A stretch of 58,769 nucleotides of DNA from an uncultured Muribaculaceae bacterium (GTDB lineage Bacteria > Bacteroidota > Bacteroidia > Bacteroidales > Muribaculaceae): positions 1-58,769 of the forward strand of contig CAJUFH010000014.1 in assembly GCA_910585755.1 (NCBI GenBank). Reading direction: 5' to 3'. Each line of letters begins with the position of its first letter. Within the stretch, counting starts at the first letter, position 1. Shown one piece after another: positions 43,806 to 52,692 of the stretch. Below the pieces are notes generated by a model that was not told where the DNA came from, made no database searches, and saw nothing but the letters and a program-made list of their open reading frames with translations. Position numbers and translations under genes: made by a program.

Positions 43806-45143
43806 TCAGAAGGGCAAAAGGAACGATTCCAGCCATATGCAGACCATGCCGGCGATATATCCCGCCAGAGCCATCCAGGTCACGCGCTTTACATACCACA
43901 TAAACTGGATTTTCTCGATGCCCATTGCGACAACGCCCGCGGCCGAGCCGATAATCAGCAGCGAGCCGCCGACCCCGGCGCAGAACGTCAGCAGGTGCCA
44001 GAAAAGACCATCGGCAACGAAGAACTGGGTATAGACAGGGTCGGCCGAAGCCTGGATCATCGCTTCCGTAGCGACCGGGTACATATTCATACAAGCCGCC
44101 ACAAGGGGCACATTGTCGACTATCGACGAAAGAATACCGATTATCCCGTTGATAATGTACGGCTGGTGGAACTGCTCGTTGAGCCACGCCGCAAGCTCGG
44201 CAAGGATACCCGCCTGCTGAAGGGCGGCAACCGACATCAGGATGCCGAGGAAGAACAGGATTGTCGACATATCGATACTCTTGACAACCTGCGAGATACG
44301 CCCCTCCATCTTGGAATCGAGGTTGTAGTGGCGAACGATTAGCTCCGTGGCGAGCCACAGCGCCCCGAGCGAGAAAAGTATCCCCATATAGGGAGGCAGG
44401 TGGGTAACCGACTTGAAAATCGGGACCAGCAGCAGACCCGCGACTCCGCACACAAGGATGCAGACCGACAGATTGTAATGATGATCTGAAAGCACATAAC
44501 CCACGCGGTGGTCATTCTCATTAAGCTGCTCCACAGGCTCGCTTTTCACGAAATGCGTTGCAATCCAGGTCGGGACTACCATAGAAACCAACGACGGCAG
44601 CAACAGATTGACAATCAGGTCAACCGAGGTCACATAGTTCTTCATCCAGAGCATTATGGTCGTTATATCGCCGATGGGCGACCACGCTCCTCCCGCGTTC
44701 GCAGCCAGGACAATTACGCAGGCGAACATCCAGCGCTCCTTTTGGTCAGAGAGCATGCGGCGAAGCATCATTACCATGATAATCGTAGTTGTCATATTGT
44801 CGAGAATGCTCGACAGGAAGAACGCTACGAAGGCAAGCACCCACATAAGCCCGCGCTTGTTCTTCGCGTGGATACGCCGCACTATGATGTTGAACCCGCC
44901 GTAACGGTCAATCAGCTCGACTATAGTCATCGCGCCAATCAGGAACACGACAATCTCGCAGGTATCGCCCAGCGCCTCGACAATGTCGCCCGACAGGTTG
45001 GGGTCGTGCCCCATCAATCCGTAGACAGCCCAAAGGATTCCGCACATCAGCAGCGCGAACGTCGCCTTGTTGATATGCAACACATGCTCAAGGGCTATCC
45101 CGAGGTAGCCGAGCACAAACAAAACAATTAAAACAGTGACCAT
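43806..45143 (-). CDS. nhaD: Na+/H+ antiporter NhaD
   Basis: A polytopic inner-membrane antiporter of the NhaD/ArsB-like ion transporter superfamily, exporting Na+ in exchange for H+. Signature segments are FLSSILDNMTTTIIMVMML, NAGGAWSPIGDITTIMLW and IIGILSSIVDNVPLVAACMNMYP. I choose the ATG at 45143 (445 residues), which starts directly before TM1 (MVTVLIVLFVLGYLGIALEH). Upstream starts at 45221 or 45236 fall at or before the predicted transcription start set by the -7 box at 45234-45241, so they would leave almost no leader; 45221 remains possible if leaderless. It is likely to work with the nearby Nqr complex in sodium cycling. Confidence 0.92.
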   Translation of the reverse strand: MVTVLIVLFVLGYLGIALEHVLHINKATFALLMCGILWAVYGLMGHDPNLSGDIVEALGDTCEIVVFLIGAMTIVELIDRYGGFNIIVRRIHAKNKRGLMWVLAFVAFFLSSILDNMTTTIIMVMMLRRMLSDQKERWMFACVIVLAANAGGAWSPIGDITTIMLWMKNYVTSVDLIVNLLLPSLVSMVVPTWIATHFVKSEPVEQLNENDHRVGYVLSDHHYNLSVCILVCGVAGLLLVPIFKSVTHLPPYMGILFSLGALWLATELIVRHYNLDSKMEGRISQVVKSIDMSTILFFLGILMSVAALQQAGILAELAAWLNEQFHQPYIINGIIGILSSIVDNVPLVAACMNMYPVATEAMIQASADPVYTQFFVADGLFWHLLTFCAGVGGSLLIIGSAAGVVAMGIEKIQFMWYVKRVTWMALAGYIAGMVCIWLESFLLPF

Positions 45144-45233
45144 CAGCTTGACAGCAATATATAAAAACCTTGATTCTGCTAATCGCCGCGGCTCCTCTGC
45201 CAAAGCGCGCGGCACATCCATGATTATGCAAAC

Positions 45234-45241
45234 CAAAGTTA
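45234..45241 (-). promoter_or_regulatory. -7 promoter box for nhaD
   Basis: TAACTTTG on the minus strand. Transcription would start near 45227, which argues for the internal ATG at 45143 as start codon with a leader of about 80 nt. Confidence 0.6.
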
Positions 45242-45247
45242 GCCATT

Positions 45248-45271
45248 AATTACGGAAAAAATTCCGTAATT
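45248..45271 (-). promoter_or_regulatory. Candidate operator: 10-bp inverted repeat at the nhaD promoter
   Basis: AATTACGGAA and TTCCGTAATT form a perfect inverted repeat around AAAA. It begins 6 bp upstream of the -7 box, so it covers the spacer and -33 region. A repressor bound here would block RNA polymerase. The cognate regulator is unknown. Confidence 0.5.
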
Positions 45272-45622
45272 CGATGTTTCTGCCAATTTTTCGACCTTTT
45301 TCCAAACAATAATTTCTGCTTACGTCCCATGCGGAAACAGGTACGGAATCTATTGCGGTAATAAACCGGTGTAGGGACGCGGCGTGCCGCGTAAGACCAG
45401 ATAAACATAACCGTTATTTCCGACAGCGGAGCGGCGAAGCCGCGGCGTAATTATAGCACCAGGTCGAGCGACCGCAGGAAGCGAAGGCCTGGTGTCTGGT
45501 CAGTCACGATTGAACGGCTTCGGAGAAGTCGCATAATAATGGTCTTGACTGTATTGCCACAATATGTACCCGGATGGGAGGGTGCTATCAGAACGGTTCA
45601 GATGGGCCGTTATGATACGCCC
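45272..45622. other. Gap between nhaD promoter and murA: repeats only
   Basis: No coding region is credible here. The gap holds the second copy of the REP-like palindrome (45369-45392) and a GC-rich segment with further short inverted repeats, including CACCAGG (about 45460) and CCTGGTG (about 45490). The remainder up to the murA stop at 45623 shows nothing recognisable. Confidence 0.6.
45369..45392. repeat. REP-like interspersed palindrome, copy 2
   Basis: GTGTAGGG followed by the palindromic core ACGCGGC-GT-GCCGCGT. It is the inverted copy of the element at 9-33 and matches it over 24 bases. Both copies are intergenic. Confidence 0.65.
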
Positions 45623-46945
45623 TCACTCGATGCGGGCGATGGAGGCGCCAAGACGGTTCAACCGCTCGTCGATGCGCTCATAGCCCCGGTCAATCTGCTC
45701 GATATTGCCGATCACGCTCGTTCCCTTGGCCGACATAGCCGCGAGGAGCATGGCGATGCCGGCGCGGATGTCCGGCGAACTCATATGGTTGCCGCGGAGG
45801 GTGAACTTATGGTCGTGGCCGATTACGACGGCGCGGTGGGGGTCGCAGAGTATGATCTGCGCCCCCATATCGATAAGGCCGTCCGTGAAATATAGGCGGC
45901 TCTCGAACATTTTCTGGTGTATCAGCACGCTCCCGCGGCACTGCGTAGCCACCACCAGCATCACGCTCAGAAGGTCGGGAGTCAGGCCAGGCCACGGCGC
46001 GTCGGCGATGTTCATAATCGACCCGTCAAGCGCCGTGTCGATAACGTAGCTCTCCTGCGCCGGCACGAAAATATCGTCGCCCCGCTGCTCGAGAAGGATG
46101 CCGAGGCGCCGGAAACTCTCCGGGATAATCCCCAGGTTCCCGTAGCTGACATTCTTGATTGTCAGCGAGCTGCGGGTAAGAGCCGCCATACCTATAAAGC
46201 TGCCGACCTCGATCATGTCGGGGAGTATGCCGTGGACCGCGCCACCCGGTTCGCCGTTGAAGCCCTTTATAGTCAGCAGGTTTGACCCTATGCCGGAGAT
46301 TTCGCACCCCATGGCTGTCATCAGCTTGCAAAGCTGCTGGACATAAGGCTCGCACGCCGCGTTGTAAATCGTCGTAACCCCCTCGGCGTAAGCCGCCGCC
46401 ATGAGGATGTTCGCCGTCCCTGTCACGGAAGCCTCGTCGAGCAGCATGTAAGTGCCCTTCAGCTTCCGCCCTTCGGGAACCGTCAGCAGGTAAGCGTGTT
46501 TTTTCGGCTCGTAGGTATATTCCGCCCCGAGGTTTATGAATCCCTGGATATGGGTGTCAACCTTCCGGCGCCCAATCTTATCCCCGCCCGGCTTCGGGAA
46601 ATAAACGCTTCCGAAACGTCCTAACAGCGGCCCGACAACGAGCACCGACCCGCGAAGCTGCGAGGCGCGGGTGATGAAATCGTCAGAGAGTATATACGAA
46701 GGATCGATATCATCCGCCTGGAAGGTGTAGCGCCCTCTCTCGTGGCGCGTAACCTTGACTCCCATCTGACGCAGAAGTTCGATGAGATTCTTGACATCGC
46801 GTATTTCCGGTATGTTGGAAATTTCGACCGGCCGGGAAGTCAGCAATGTAGCGCTGATAACCTGCAACGCCTCGTTTTTGGCGCCCGCGGGAACTATTTC
46901 ACCGCTGAGAGTGCGCCCCCCCTCTATTACGAATGAGCTCATCAA
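45623..46945 (-). CDS. murA: UDP-N-acetylglucosamine 1-carboxyvinyltransferase (MurA), Asp-loop variant
   Basis: A 440-residue cytoplasmic enzyme performing the first committed step of peptidoglycan synthesis, transfer of enolpyruvate from PEP to UDP-GlcNAc. FVIEGGRTLSGEIVPAGAKNEAL at the N-terminus contains the conserved K-N pair. The catalytic loop reads FPKPGGDKIGRRKVDTH: residue 122 is Asp where E. coli MurA has Cys115 (PGGCTIG). This Cys-to-Asp change is known to give enzymes not inactivated by fosfomycin. It lies 84 bp downstream of murB on the same strand and may be the last gene of the nqr-murB transcript. Two adjacent ATG codons are possible starts. Confidence 0.96.
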   Translation of the reverse strand: MMSSFVIEGGRTLSGEIVPAGAKNEALQVISATLLTSRPVEISNIPEIRDVKNLIELLRQMGVKVTRHERGRYTFQADDIDPSYILSDDFITRASQLRGSVLVVGPLLGRFGSVYFPKPGGDKIGRRKVDTHIQGFINLGAEYTYEPKKHAYLLTVPEGRKLKGTYMLLDEASVTGTANILMAAAYAEGVTTIYNAACEPYVQQLCKLMTAMGCEISGIGSNLLTIKGFNGEPGGAVHGILPDMIEVGSFIGMAALTRSSLTIKNVSYGNLGIIPESFRRLGILLEQRGDDIFVPAQESYVIDTALDGSIMNIADAPWPGLTPDLLSVMLVVATQCRGSVLIHQKMFESRLYFTDGLIDMGAQIILCDPHRAVVIGHDHKFTLRGNHMSSPDIRAGIAMLLAAMSAKGTSVIGNIEQIDRGYERIDERLNRLGASIARIE

Positions 46946-47002
46946 TTCTACTTATTTCTGCGTCAGATTCATTACTCCGCAGCCCGAAAGCCGCGCACAT
47001 AT

Positions 47003-47028
47003 ATTATATTCTCTTATTATATTCTCTT
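47003..47028. repeat. 13-bp tandem duplication after murB
   Basis: ATTATATTCTCTT occurs twice in a row at 47003-47015 and 47016-47028, directly after the murB stop codon (minus strand) in the gap before murA. It looks like a simple slippage duplication. Confidence 0.8.
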
Positions 47029-47029
47029 T

Positions 47030-48106
47030 TTAGCAGTCCTCTCCGAGCTGGACCACTTCCGGCCAAAGGAGGATTCCGAAAGCCTCCTCGACCCGGCGCT
47101 GCACCCTCCGCTGGAGGGCTACCACGTCTCCCGCGGTCGCAGTTCCGTCTCGGTTGACAATCACGAGCGGCTGTGTCGGCCATAACGAGGCTCCTCCTTC
47201 GGCGAAGCCCTTGCAACCCGCCTTGTCGATCATCCACGCCGCGGAAAGTTTCACTGCCCCGTCGGCGCCCTGATGATATTGCAGGGAAAGGTGTTCCGCA
47301 CCCTGTCTCGTGCAGAACTTCTCCCACGATTCCTCTATCGCCGGGAGAACGGCCGCTGGCACGACAGGATTTTTGAAATAACTCCCCGCGCTCCCAACGA
47401 CAGCCGGATCAGGCAACTTCGCGGCGCGCACCTTCCGGACTGCCTCCGCGATCTGAGCAGGGGTAACCTCATCCTCCGGAACGTCGCTGAGCGCCTCCCG
47501 TATCCCGGCATAGCCGAGCCGCGGGGCGCGGACACGGGAAAGTTCGACCTCGACTTCGTAAATCGCTATTCTCGGAGCGCCGGGGGTCTTGAAAACCGAC
47601 TGGCGGTAGCCGTAGGCGCATTCCTCCTTCGAGAACGAAACGGGTTGCAATGTGTCAAGGTCAAACCCATTGACTTTTACAACGCTTTGCGAGAACTCCG
47701 CACCGTAAGCGCCGACATTCTGAACCGCCGCGCCACCGACACGTCCGGGAATGGCAGCGAGGTTTTCCAGCCCCCAAAGCCCTTTGCCTACCGCATACCC
47801 GACGAGAGCGTCAAGGGGCAGGCCGGCCTGAACCACGAAACGCGCCCTGCCATTCTCCCCGCCTTTTACTACGGAGATACCCTCTCCGACGCAGCGAAGC
47901 ACCGTCCCGCGGTAAAACTCATCCAGGAACAGCACGTTGCTTCCCCCGCCGAGACAGAACACTTCGCCGGAAAGCAGCCCGGGTTCGTCTGCGGCAAGCC
48001 GCCGCAGGTCGTCAAGGTCGCGGTACTCCACTAAACAGCCACATCCGGCAGGAGTGCCGAATGTGGTCAGTTTTGTAAGGTCCGCGTTATGTGTGACGCT
48101 GTACAT
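47030..48106 (-). CDS. murB: UDP-N-acetylenolpyruvoylglucosamine reductase (MurB)
   Basis: A 358-residue FAD enzyme that reduces enolpyruvyl-UDP-GlcNAc to UDP-MurNAc, the step after MurA. The N-terminal TKLTTFGTPAGCGCLVEYRDLDDL and FCLGGGSNVLFLDEF are FAD-binding features. GSAGSYFKNPVV contains the catalytic Ser, and PLVIVNRDGTATAGDVVALQRRVQRRVEEAFGILLWPEV is the usual C-terminus. Length and motifs fit the E. coli-type (type I) enzyme. Its ATG overlaps the nqrF stop by 1 bp (TGATG arrangement), so it is translationally coupled to the sodium pump operon. Confidence 0.95.
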   Translation of the reverse strand: MYSVTHNADLTKLTTFGTPAGCGCLVEYRDLDDLRRLAADEPGLLSGEVFCLGGGSNVLFLDEFYRGTVLRCVGEGISVVKGGENGRARFVVQAGLPLDALVGYAVGKGLWGLENLAAIPGRVGGAAVQNVGAYGAEFSQSVVKVNGFDLDTLQPVSFSKEECAYGYRQSVFKTPGAPRIAIYEVEVELSRVRAPRLGYAGIREALSDVPEDEVTPAQIAEAVRKVRAAKLPDPAVVGSAGSYFKNPVVPAAVLPAIEESWEKFCTRQGAEHLSLQYHQGADGAVKLSAAWMIDKAGCKGFAEGGASLWPTQPLVIVNRDGTATAGDVVALQRRVQRRVEEAFGILLWPEVVQLGEDC

Positions 48107-49398
48107 CAGCCACCGAAGTTATCGTAGTGTATGCTTTCAGGCTCGACTCCGATCGAATAGAGCATCTTGTTGACCGCGGCGCTCATCGGGCCGGGGCCGC
48201 ACATATAATACTCTATATCCTCGGGCGATTCGTGGTCCTTGAGGTAAGTATCGTACATCACCTGGTGGACGAAGCCCGGGGTGTACTTTACCCCCGCTTT
48301 GTCGGCCGCGGGATCCGGGCGGTCAAGCGCGAGATGGAAATGGAAGTTGGGGAACTCCTTTTCCAGCTCAAGGAAGTCGTTGAGATAGAACACCTCGTTA
48401 AGCGCGCGGGCGCCGTAGAAATAGTGCATCTCCCGGTCGGTAGTCTTCAGCGTCTTGGTCATATGCATGATCTGCGCGCGGAGCGGGGCCATGCCGGCGC
48501 CCCCGCCTACCCATATCATCTCGTTCTTCGAGTTGAAGATGGGATGGAAGTCGCCGTAAGGGCCGCTCATCAGCACCTTGTCGCCGGGCTTGAGAGTGAA
48601 GATGTAGCTCGACGCTATGCCGGGGTTCACATCCATGAAGCCCACTTCGGGTTTCGGCTTGAACGGAGGGGTAGCGATGCGCACCGTAAGCATGAAGCGG
48701 TCTCCCTCGGCGGGATAGTTCGCCATAGAATACGCTCTGACCGTAGTCTCCGTGTTGACGCATTTGAGGTCGAAAAGACCGAACTTCTCCCAGGCCGGAA
48801 GATACTCGGCCCCGATCGAAGCCTTGTCGATATCCATGTCGTAGTCGATTTTGAAGGGAGGAATCTTGATCTGGGCGTACGAGCCGGGGATGAAGTCCAT
48901 ATGCTCCCCTTCGGGGAGGGCGACGATGAACTCCTTGATGAAGGTCGCAACGTTGTTGTTCGACACAACGGTACACTCGTATTCCTTTATGTCGAGAACC
49001 GAGGCCGGAACCTTTATGTCGATGTCGTTCTTGACCTTAACCTGGCACGCCAGGCGCCAGTTGTCCTTGATTTCCTTGCGGGTGAAGTGGACGGCCTCGG
49101 TCGGGAGAATCTCGCCACCCCCCTCGGGAACCTGAACCTTGCACTGGCCGCAGCTACCCTTTCCGCCGCAGGCGGAGGGGAGGAAGACATTCTTCGAGGC
49201 GAGCGCCGAGAGGAGCGGCCCTCCGGCAGCGACTTCGACCTTACGGTCGGAATTAATCGTTACAGTCACGTTGCCCGAGCTGACGAGGTACTTCTTGGCT
49301 ATAAGGAGCACGGCGACCAGCACCAGGGTGATGACCAGGAAGATTGTAACACCCGACAGCACCGTGGGCCAAAGGGTTGATGTTTCCAACAGTATCAT
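48106..49398 (-). CDS. nqrF: Na+-translocating NADH:quinone reductase subunit F
   Basis: A 430-residue subunit that takes electrons from NADH and feeds the Nqr complex. One N-terminal span (about 14-35) is followed by a 2Fe-2S ferredoxin domain with Cys77, Cys83, Cys86 and Cys118 (CGGKGSCGQC and LACQ). The FAD-binding domain has RAYSMANYP, and the NADH-binding domain has MIWVGGGAGMAPLRAQI and YYMCGPGPM. All expected cofactor residues are present. Sixth gene of nqrABCDEF; its stop overlaps the murB start. Confidence 0.97.
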   Translation of the reverse strand: MILLETSTLWPTVLSGVTIFLVITLVLVAVLLIAKKYLVSSGNVTVTINSDRKVEVAAGGPLLSALASKNVFLPSACGGKGSCGQCKVQVPEGGGEILPTEAVHFTRKEIKDNWRLACQVKVKNDIDIKVPASVLDIKEYECTVVSNNNVATFIKEFIVALPEGEHMDFIPGSYAQIKIPPFKIDYDMDIDKASIGAEYLPAWEKFGLFDLKCVNTETTVRAYSMANYPAEGDRFMLTVRIATPPFKPKPEVGFMDVNPGIASSYIFTLKPGDKVLMSGPYGDFHPIFNSKNEMIWVGGGAGMAPLRAQIMHMTKTLKTTDREMHYFYGARALNEVFYLNDFLELEKEFPNFHFHLALDRPDPAADKAGVKYTPGFVHQVMYDTYLKDHESPEDIEYYMCGPGPMSAAVNKMLYSIGVEPESIHYDNFGG

Positions 49399-49411
49399 AG
49401 TCGAATGTCGT

Positions 49412-50035
49412 TTAGATTTTGATGCCTAAGAAGCTCATGAAGGCGATGCCCATCAGAGCGCACAGGATAAACGTGATGCCGATGCCGCGGAGAGGGGCCG
49501 GAACGTTGGAGTAGGACGCTACCCTCTCGCGGATCGCGGCAATCGCGGTAATGGCCAGCAGCCATCCCAGGCCCCAGCCGGCTCCGGCGCAGGTCGCGGT
49601 CCAGACGCTCGTCCATCCGCGCTGCTGCATGAACAGCGAGCCGCCGAGTATCGCGCAGTTAACGGCGATAAGCGGCAGGAAGATACCGAGCGACGCGTAA
49701 AGGCTCGGAGAGAACTTCTCGACGGTCATCTCCACCAACTGCGTCATCGACGCGATTACGGCGATAAACATTATCAGCGACAGGAAGCTCAGGTCGACAT
49801 CGGCATACTCCTCGCCGAGCCAGCTCAAAGCGCCCGCTTTCAGCACATAATTTTCAAGAAGATAGTTGATCGGGAGGGTCACGACGAGCATGAACGTGAC
49901 GGCGACTCCAAGCCCGAACGCGGTTTTTACGTTCTTCGACACTGCCAGGAAGGAGCACATGCCGAGGAAGTAGGCAAACACCATGTTGTCGACGAATATC
50001 GACCGTATGAACAGATTGAAATTTTCCATTTCCAA
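49412..50035 (-). CDS. nqrE: Na+-translocating NADH:quinone reductase subunit E
   Basis: A 207-residue integral membrane subunit with six hydrophobic helices, starting MEMENFNLFIRSIFVDNMVFAYFLGMCSFLAVSKNVKTAFGLG. This is the conserved NqrE opening, with a Cys involved in the intramembrane iron centre. NCAILGGSLFMQQR holds the second such Cys. Homologous to NqrD, with opposite membrane orientation in the known complex. It lies 13 bp before nqrF. Confidence 0.97.
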   Translation of the reverse strand: MEMENFNLFIRSIFVDNMVFAYFLGMCSFLAVSKNVKTAFGLGVAVTFMLVVTLPINYLLENYVLKAGALSWLGEEYADVDLSFLSLIMFIAVIASMTQLVEMTVEKFSPSLYASLGIFLPLIAVNCAILGGSLFMQQRGWTSVWTATCAGAGWGLGWLLAITAIAAIRERVASYSNVPAPLRGIGITFILCALMGIAFMSFLGIKI

Positions 50036-50067
50036 TTGATTCTCTATGGGTTATCTATTTCCAGGCT

Positions 50068-50697
50068 TCAGGCTTTCTCCTGCAGCTCCGGGTTGCGGGC
50101 GCGGTGTACCCAGATTACGCACGCGACAACTATAAGCGCCATCGGGGGCAGGATCATCAGGCCGTTGTTGGCATAACCCGCGTCGTACCACGACTGCGGG
50201 ACTACCTGGTAGCCGAAAAGCGTTCCGCTCCCGAGAAGCTCGCGGAAGAAGCCGACGACTACGAGAATCCACGCGTAGCCAAGACCGTTGCCGATTCCGT
50301 CAAGGAACGAGGGCCAAGGCTTGTTGCCCATCGCGAACGCCTCAAGGCGACCCATCAGTATGCAGTTCGTTATTATCAGTCCGATAAACACCGAAAGCTG
50401 CTTGCTGACGTCATACGCGTATGCCAGAAGCAACTGGTTGACGATGATAACCAGCGCCGCGACAACGACAAGCTGCACTATGATACGGATATTGGTCGGG
50501 ATCGTGTCGCGTATCAGCGAGATAATCACGTTGGAAAAGGCAAGCACGGCGATAACCGACAGTCCCATCACCAGGGCCGGTTCGAGTTTGGCCGTAACCG
50601 CCAGGCACGAGCAGATACCGAGCACCTGCACTATGACGGGGTTGTTCTTCGACAGAGGGTTGAAAAACACCTCTTTATAATTGATTTTGTCTGCCAT
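50068..50697 (-). CDS. nqrD: Na+-translocating NADH:quinone reductase subunit D
   Basis: A 209-residue integral membrane subunit. NNPVIVQVLGICSCLAVTAKLEPALVMGLSVIAVLAF and LIITNCILMGRLEAFAMG are the conserved NqrD segments with Cys residues used by the shared NqrD/NqrE iron centre. Its start is 5 bp after the nqrC stop, a tightly packed operon. Confidence 0.97.
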   Translation of the reverse strand: MADKINYKEVFFNPLSKNNPVIVQVLGICSCLAVTAKLEPALVMGLSVIAVLAFSNVIISLIRDTIPTNIRIIVQLVVVAALVIIVNQLLLAYAYDVSKQLSVFIGLIITNCILMGRLEAFAMGNKPWPSFLDGIGNGLGYAWILVVVGFFRELLGSGTLFGYQVVPQSWYDAGYANNGLMILPPMALIVVACVIWVHRARNPELQEKA

Positions 50698-50702
50698 TGC
50701 CT

Positions 50703-51413
50703 TTATTTTTCGCTAAGTGATTCGAGATAAGCCTTATACGGGGTCAGGCATCCGTCGAGCATCGAGGCCACGCCGAGAGATGTGATTGTGCCGCCCGAAA
50801 TGCCGTCGACATAGTCCATGTCCCCCTCAGGCTTCTGCCCTTTCTTTACTACCGTAACCGGAACGAACTGCCCGTTCTTCTCCACGGAAAGCCCGCGGAA
50901 CTGGTCGGAGAACGCCGGCTTGGCGATTTCAGCGCCAAGGCCCGGAGTCTCTCCCTGGTGGTCGAAGAACGCTCCGTAGATGGTCGAGCCGTCCGCGTCA
51001 AAGGAAACGTACCCCCAGATCGGACCCCACAGGCCCATTCCGGCGAGGGGCAGTATGTATTTGGTCCCGGCGTCGGGAAGGGTGCAGACGTAGACCGGCA
51101 GCAACCGCTCGTCGGCAGGTTTCTTGGCCTCGGCCGCCACATCGACGTTAAACGCCTCGACGCCGGCGACCTTCTCCCCAGCGGAATTAACCACATACTG
51201 GTCGGTTATAAAGTCCTGGAAGGCATCAATAACCTCATCGGCAGGATACGTCAGGCGCACGGCCTGGAGAATCTGCCCCATCTTGTCGGCCCGCGCGTTG
51301 TCCTGCTGCTTCTCCTTGAGCGACATCGCGGTAAAGGCGAGAGCCGCCCCGACGACAACGACAAGGACCGTTATATAGACAATCGTATAAACGTTGCTTT
51401 GCTTGTTAATCAT
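50703..51413 (-). CDS. nqrC: Na+-translocating NADH:quinone reductase subunit C
   Basis: A 236-residue subunit with one N-terminal span (about 10-30) and a periplasmic FMN-binding domain. The flavinylation motif is SGGT near the C-terminus (YVDGISGGTITSLGV), whose Thr should carry covalent FMN. GLWGPIWGYVSFD is a conserved family segment. An ApbE-type flavin transferase is needed and is not in this window. Confidence 0.96.
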   Translation of the reverse strand: MINKQSNVYTIVYITVLVVVVGAALAFTAMSLKEKQQDNARADKMGQILQAVRLTYPADEVIDAFQDFITDQYVVNSAGEKVAGVEAFNVDVAAEAKKPADERLLPVYVCTLPDAGTKYILPLAGMGLWGPIWGYVSFDADGSTIYGAFFDHQGETPGLGAEIAKPAFSDQFRGLSVEKNGQFVPVTVVKKGQKPEGDMDYVDGISGGTITSLGVASMLDGCLTPYKAYLESLSEK

Positions 51414-51432
51414 CTTTCTATCGCTCTATGGG

Positions 51433-52647
51433 TTAGGACTTGGCGCGGGCGAGGCGGCGGCGGACGTTGGCCTCCACTACGCAGTAGTCGATCAGCGGGG
51501 CCAGGGCGTTCATCAGAAGCACGGCGAGCATCGCGCCTTCGGGATAACCATTGTTATACGTGCGGATCAGGATTGCCACAACTCCGACAAGGAAGCCGTA
51601 GATATACTTCCCGACATTCGTGCGGCACGACGTTACAGGGTCGGGGGCCATGAATACTGCCGCGAACGCGAAACCGCCCAGGCAGAGCTGCTCCCCTACC
51701 GAAAGGAACGAGGCAGGATACGTCGGGGTCGCGAACAGGTTGGCGACAAGCGCCATGACAGCCCCTCCGGCGAACACAGAGAGGATGATGCGCCACGACG
51801 CGATCCCCGTCAGCAGCAGAATCAGGCCGCCAATCAGGATACAGAGCGTCGAGGTCTCGCCGAATGACCCGGGAATCAGCCCCAGGAACATATGCCAGAG
51901 GTCTACGGGGTTGCCCGCTATGTCGCGGAACGCGCCCGACAGGTCGGCCGCCGACTGCGCGCCGCTGACTGCGATCTGCCCCAGCGGGGTGGCCCCGGTG
52001 AATCCGTCGGGAGCCTGCCCCCCAAGCCCGAGCATCGAGCCGAGCGACACGAATACTCCGTCGCCGCTCATCTTGGACGGATAGGCGAAGAAGAGGAACG
52101 CGCGGGTTACGAGCGCCACATTAAATATATTATAGCCGGTCCCTCCGAATACTTCCTTGACGAAAATTACGGAGAAAGCCGTGGCGACAGCGATCATCCA
52201 CAGCGGGGTCTCGATCGGGCAAATCATCGGAATCAGGATGCCTGTGACGAGGAATCCCTCCTGGATTTCCTCGCCGCGCATCTGGGCGACAGCGAACTCG
52301 ATACCGAGACCGACAACGTATGTCACCACAATCGACGGAAGAATCGCCAGGAAGCCGTAAAGAAGAAGGTCCCAGAAGGGGAACTCCGTGGCACCGCACG
52401 CGAGCCAGTGCTGGTAACCGCAGTTGTACATTCCGAATAGCAGGCACGGAATCAGCGAAAGCACGACGATTATCATCGTGCGCTTCGAATCCATGCTGTC
52501 GTGGATGTGGACCCCCGACTTCGATGTCTCGCGGGGCGTGAACAGGAACGTGTCCATACCATCGTAGACCGAACGGAACGCGTGGAGCTTCCCGTCCGGC
52601 TCGAAGGCCGGTCTCGCCTTGTCCATCAGTTTTTTCAGAGCTTTCAA
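51433..52647 (-). CDS. nqrB: Na+-translocating NADH:quinone reductase subunit B
   Basis: A 404-residue polytopic subunit that forms the main sodium channel and carries covalent FMN. The motif GFTGATPLGQIAVSG contains the expected FMN-linked Thr. GYNIFNVALVTRAFLFFAYPSKMSGD and FMAPDPVTSCRTNVGKYIYGFLVGVVAILIRTYNNGYPEGAMLAVLLMNALAPLID are family segments. It lies second in the operon, between nqrA and nqrC. Confidence 0.97.
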   Translation of the reverse strand: MKALKKLMDKARPAFEPDGKLHAFRSVYDGMDTFLFTPRETSKSGVHIHDSMDSKRTMIIVVLSLIPCLLFGMYNCGYQHWLACGATEFPFWDLLLYGFLAILPSIVVTYVVGLGIEFAVAQMRGEEIQEGFLVTGILIPMICPIETPLWMIAVATAFSVIFVKEVFGGTGYNIFNVALVTRAFLFFAYPSKMSGDGVFVSLGSMLGLGGQAPDGFTGATPLGQIAVSGAQSAADLSGAFRDIAGNPVDLWHMFLGLIPGSFGETSTLCILIGGLILLLTGIASWRIILSVFAGGAVMALVANLFATPTYPASFLSVGEQLCLGGFAFAAVFMAPDPVTSCRTNVGKYIYGFLVGVVAILIRTYNNGYPEGAMLAVLLMNALAPLIDYCVVEANVRRRLARAKS

Positions 52648-52692
52648 AACTTGTGACAGTTATAATGGTTGATGAAAGTGTTTCCTTAGTGT

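Noticed and set aside
48127..49380. 417-residue open frame antisense to nqrF
   Set aside because: Shadow of a well-conserved gene with all iron-sulfur and flavin motifs on the minus strand.
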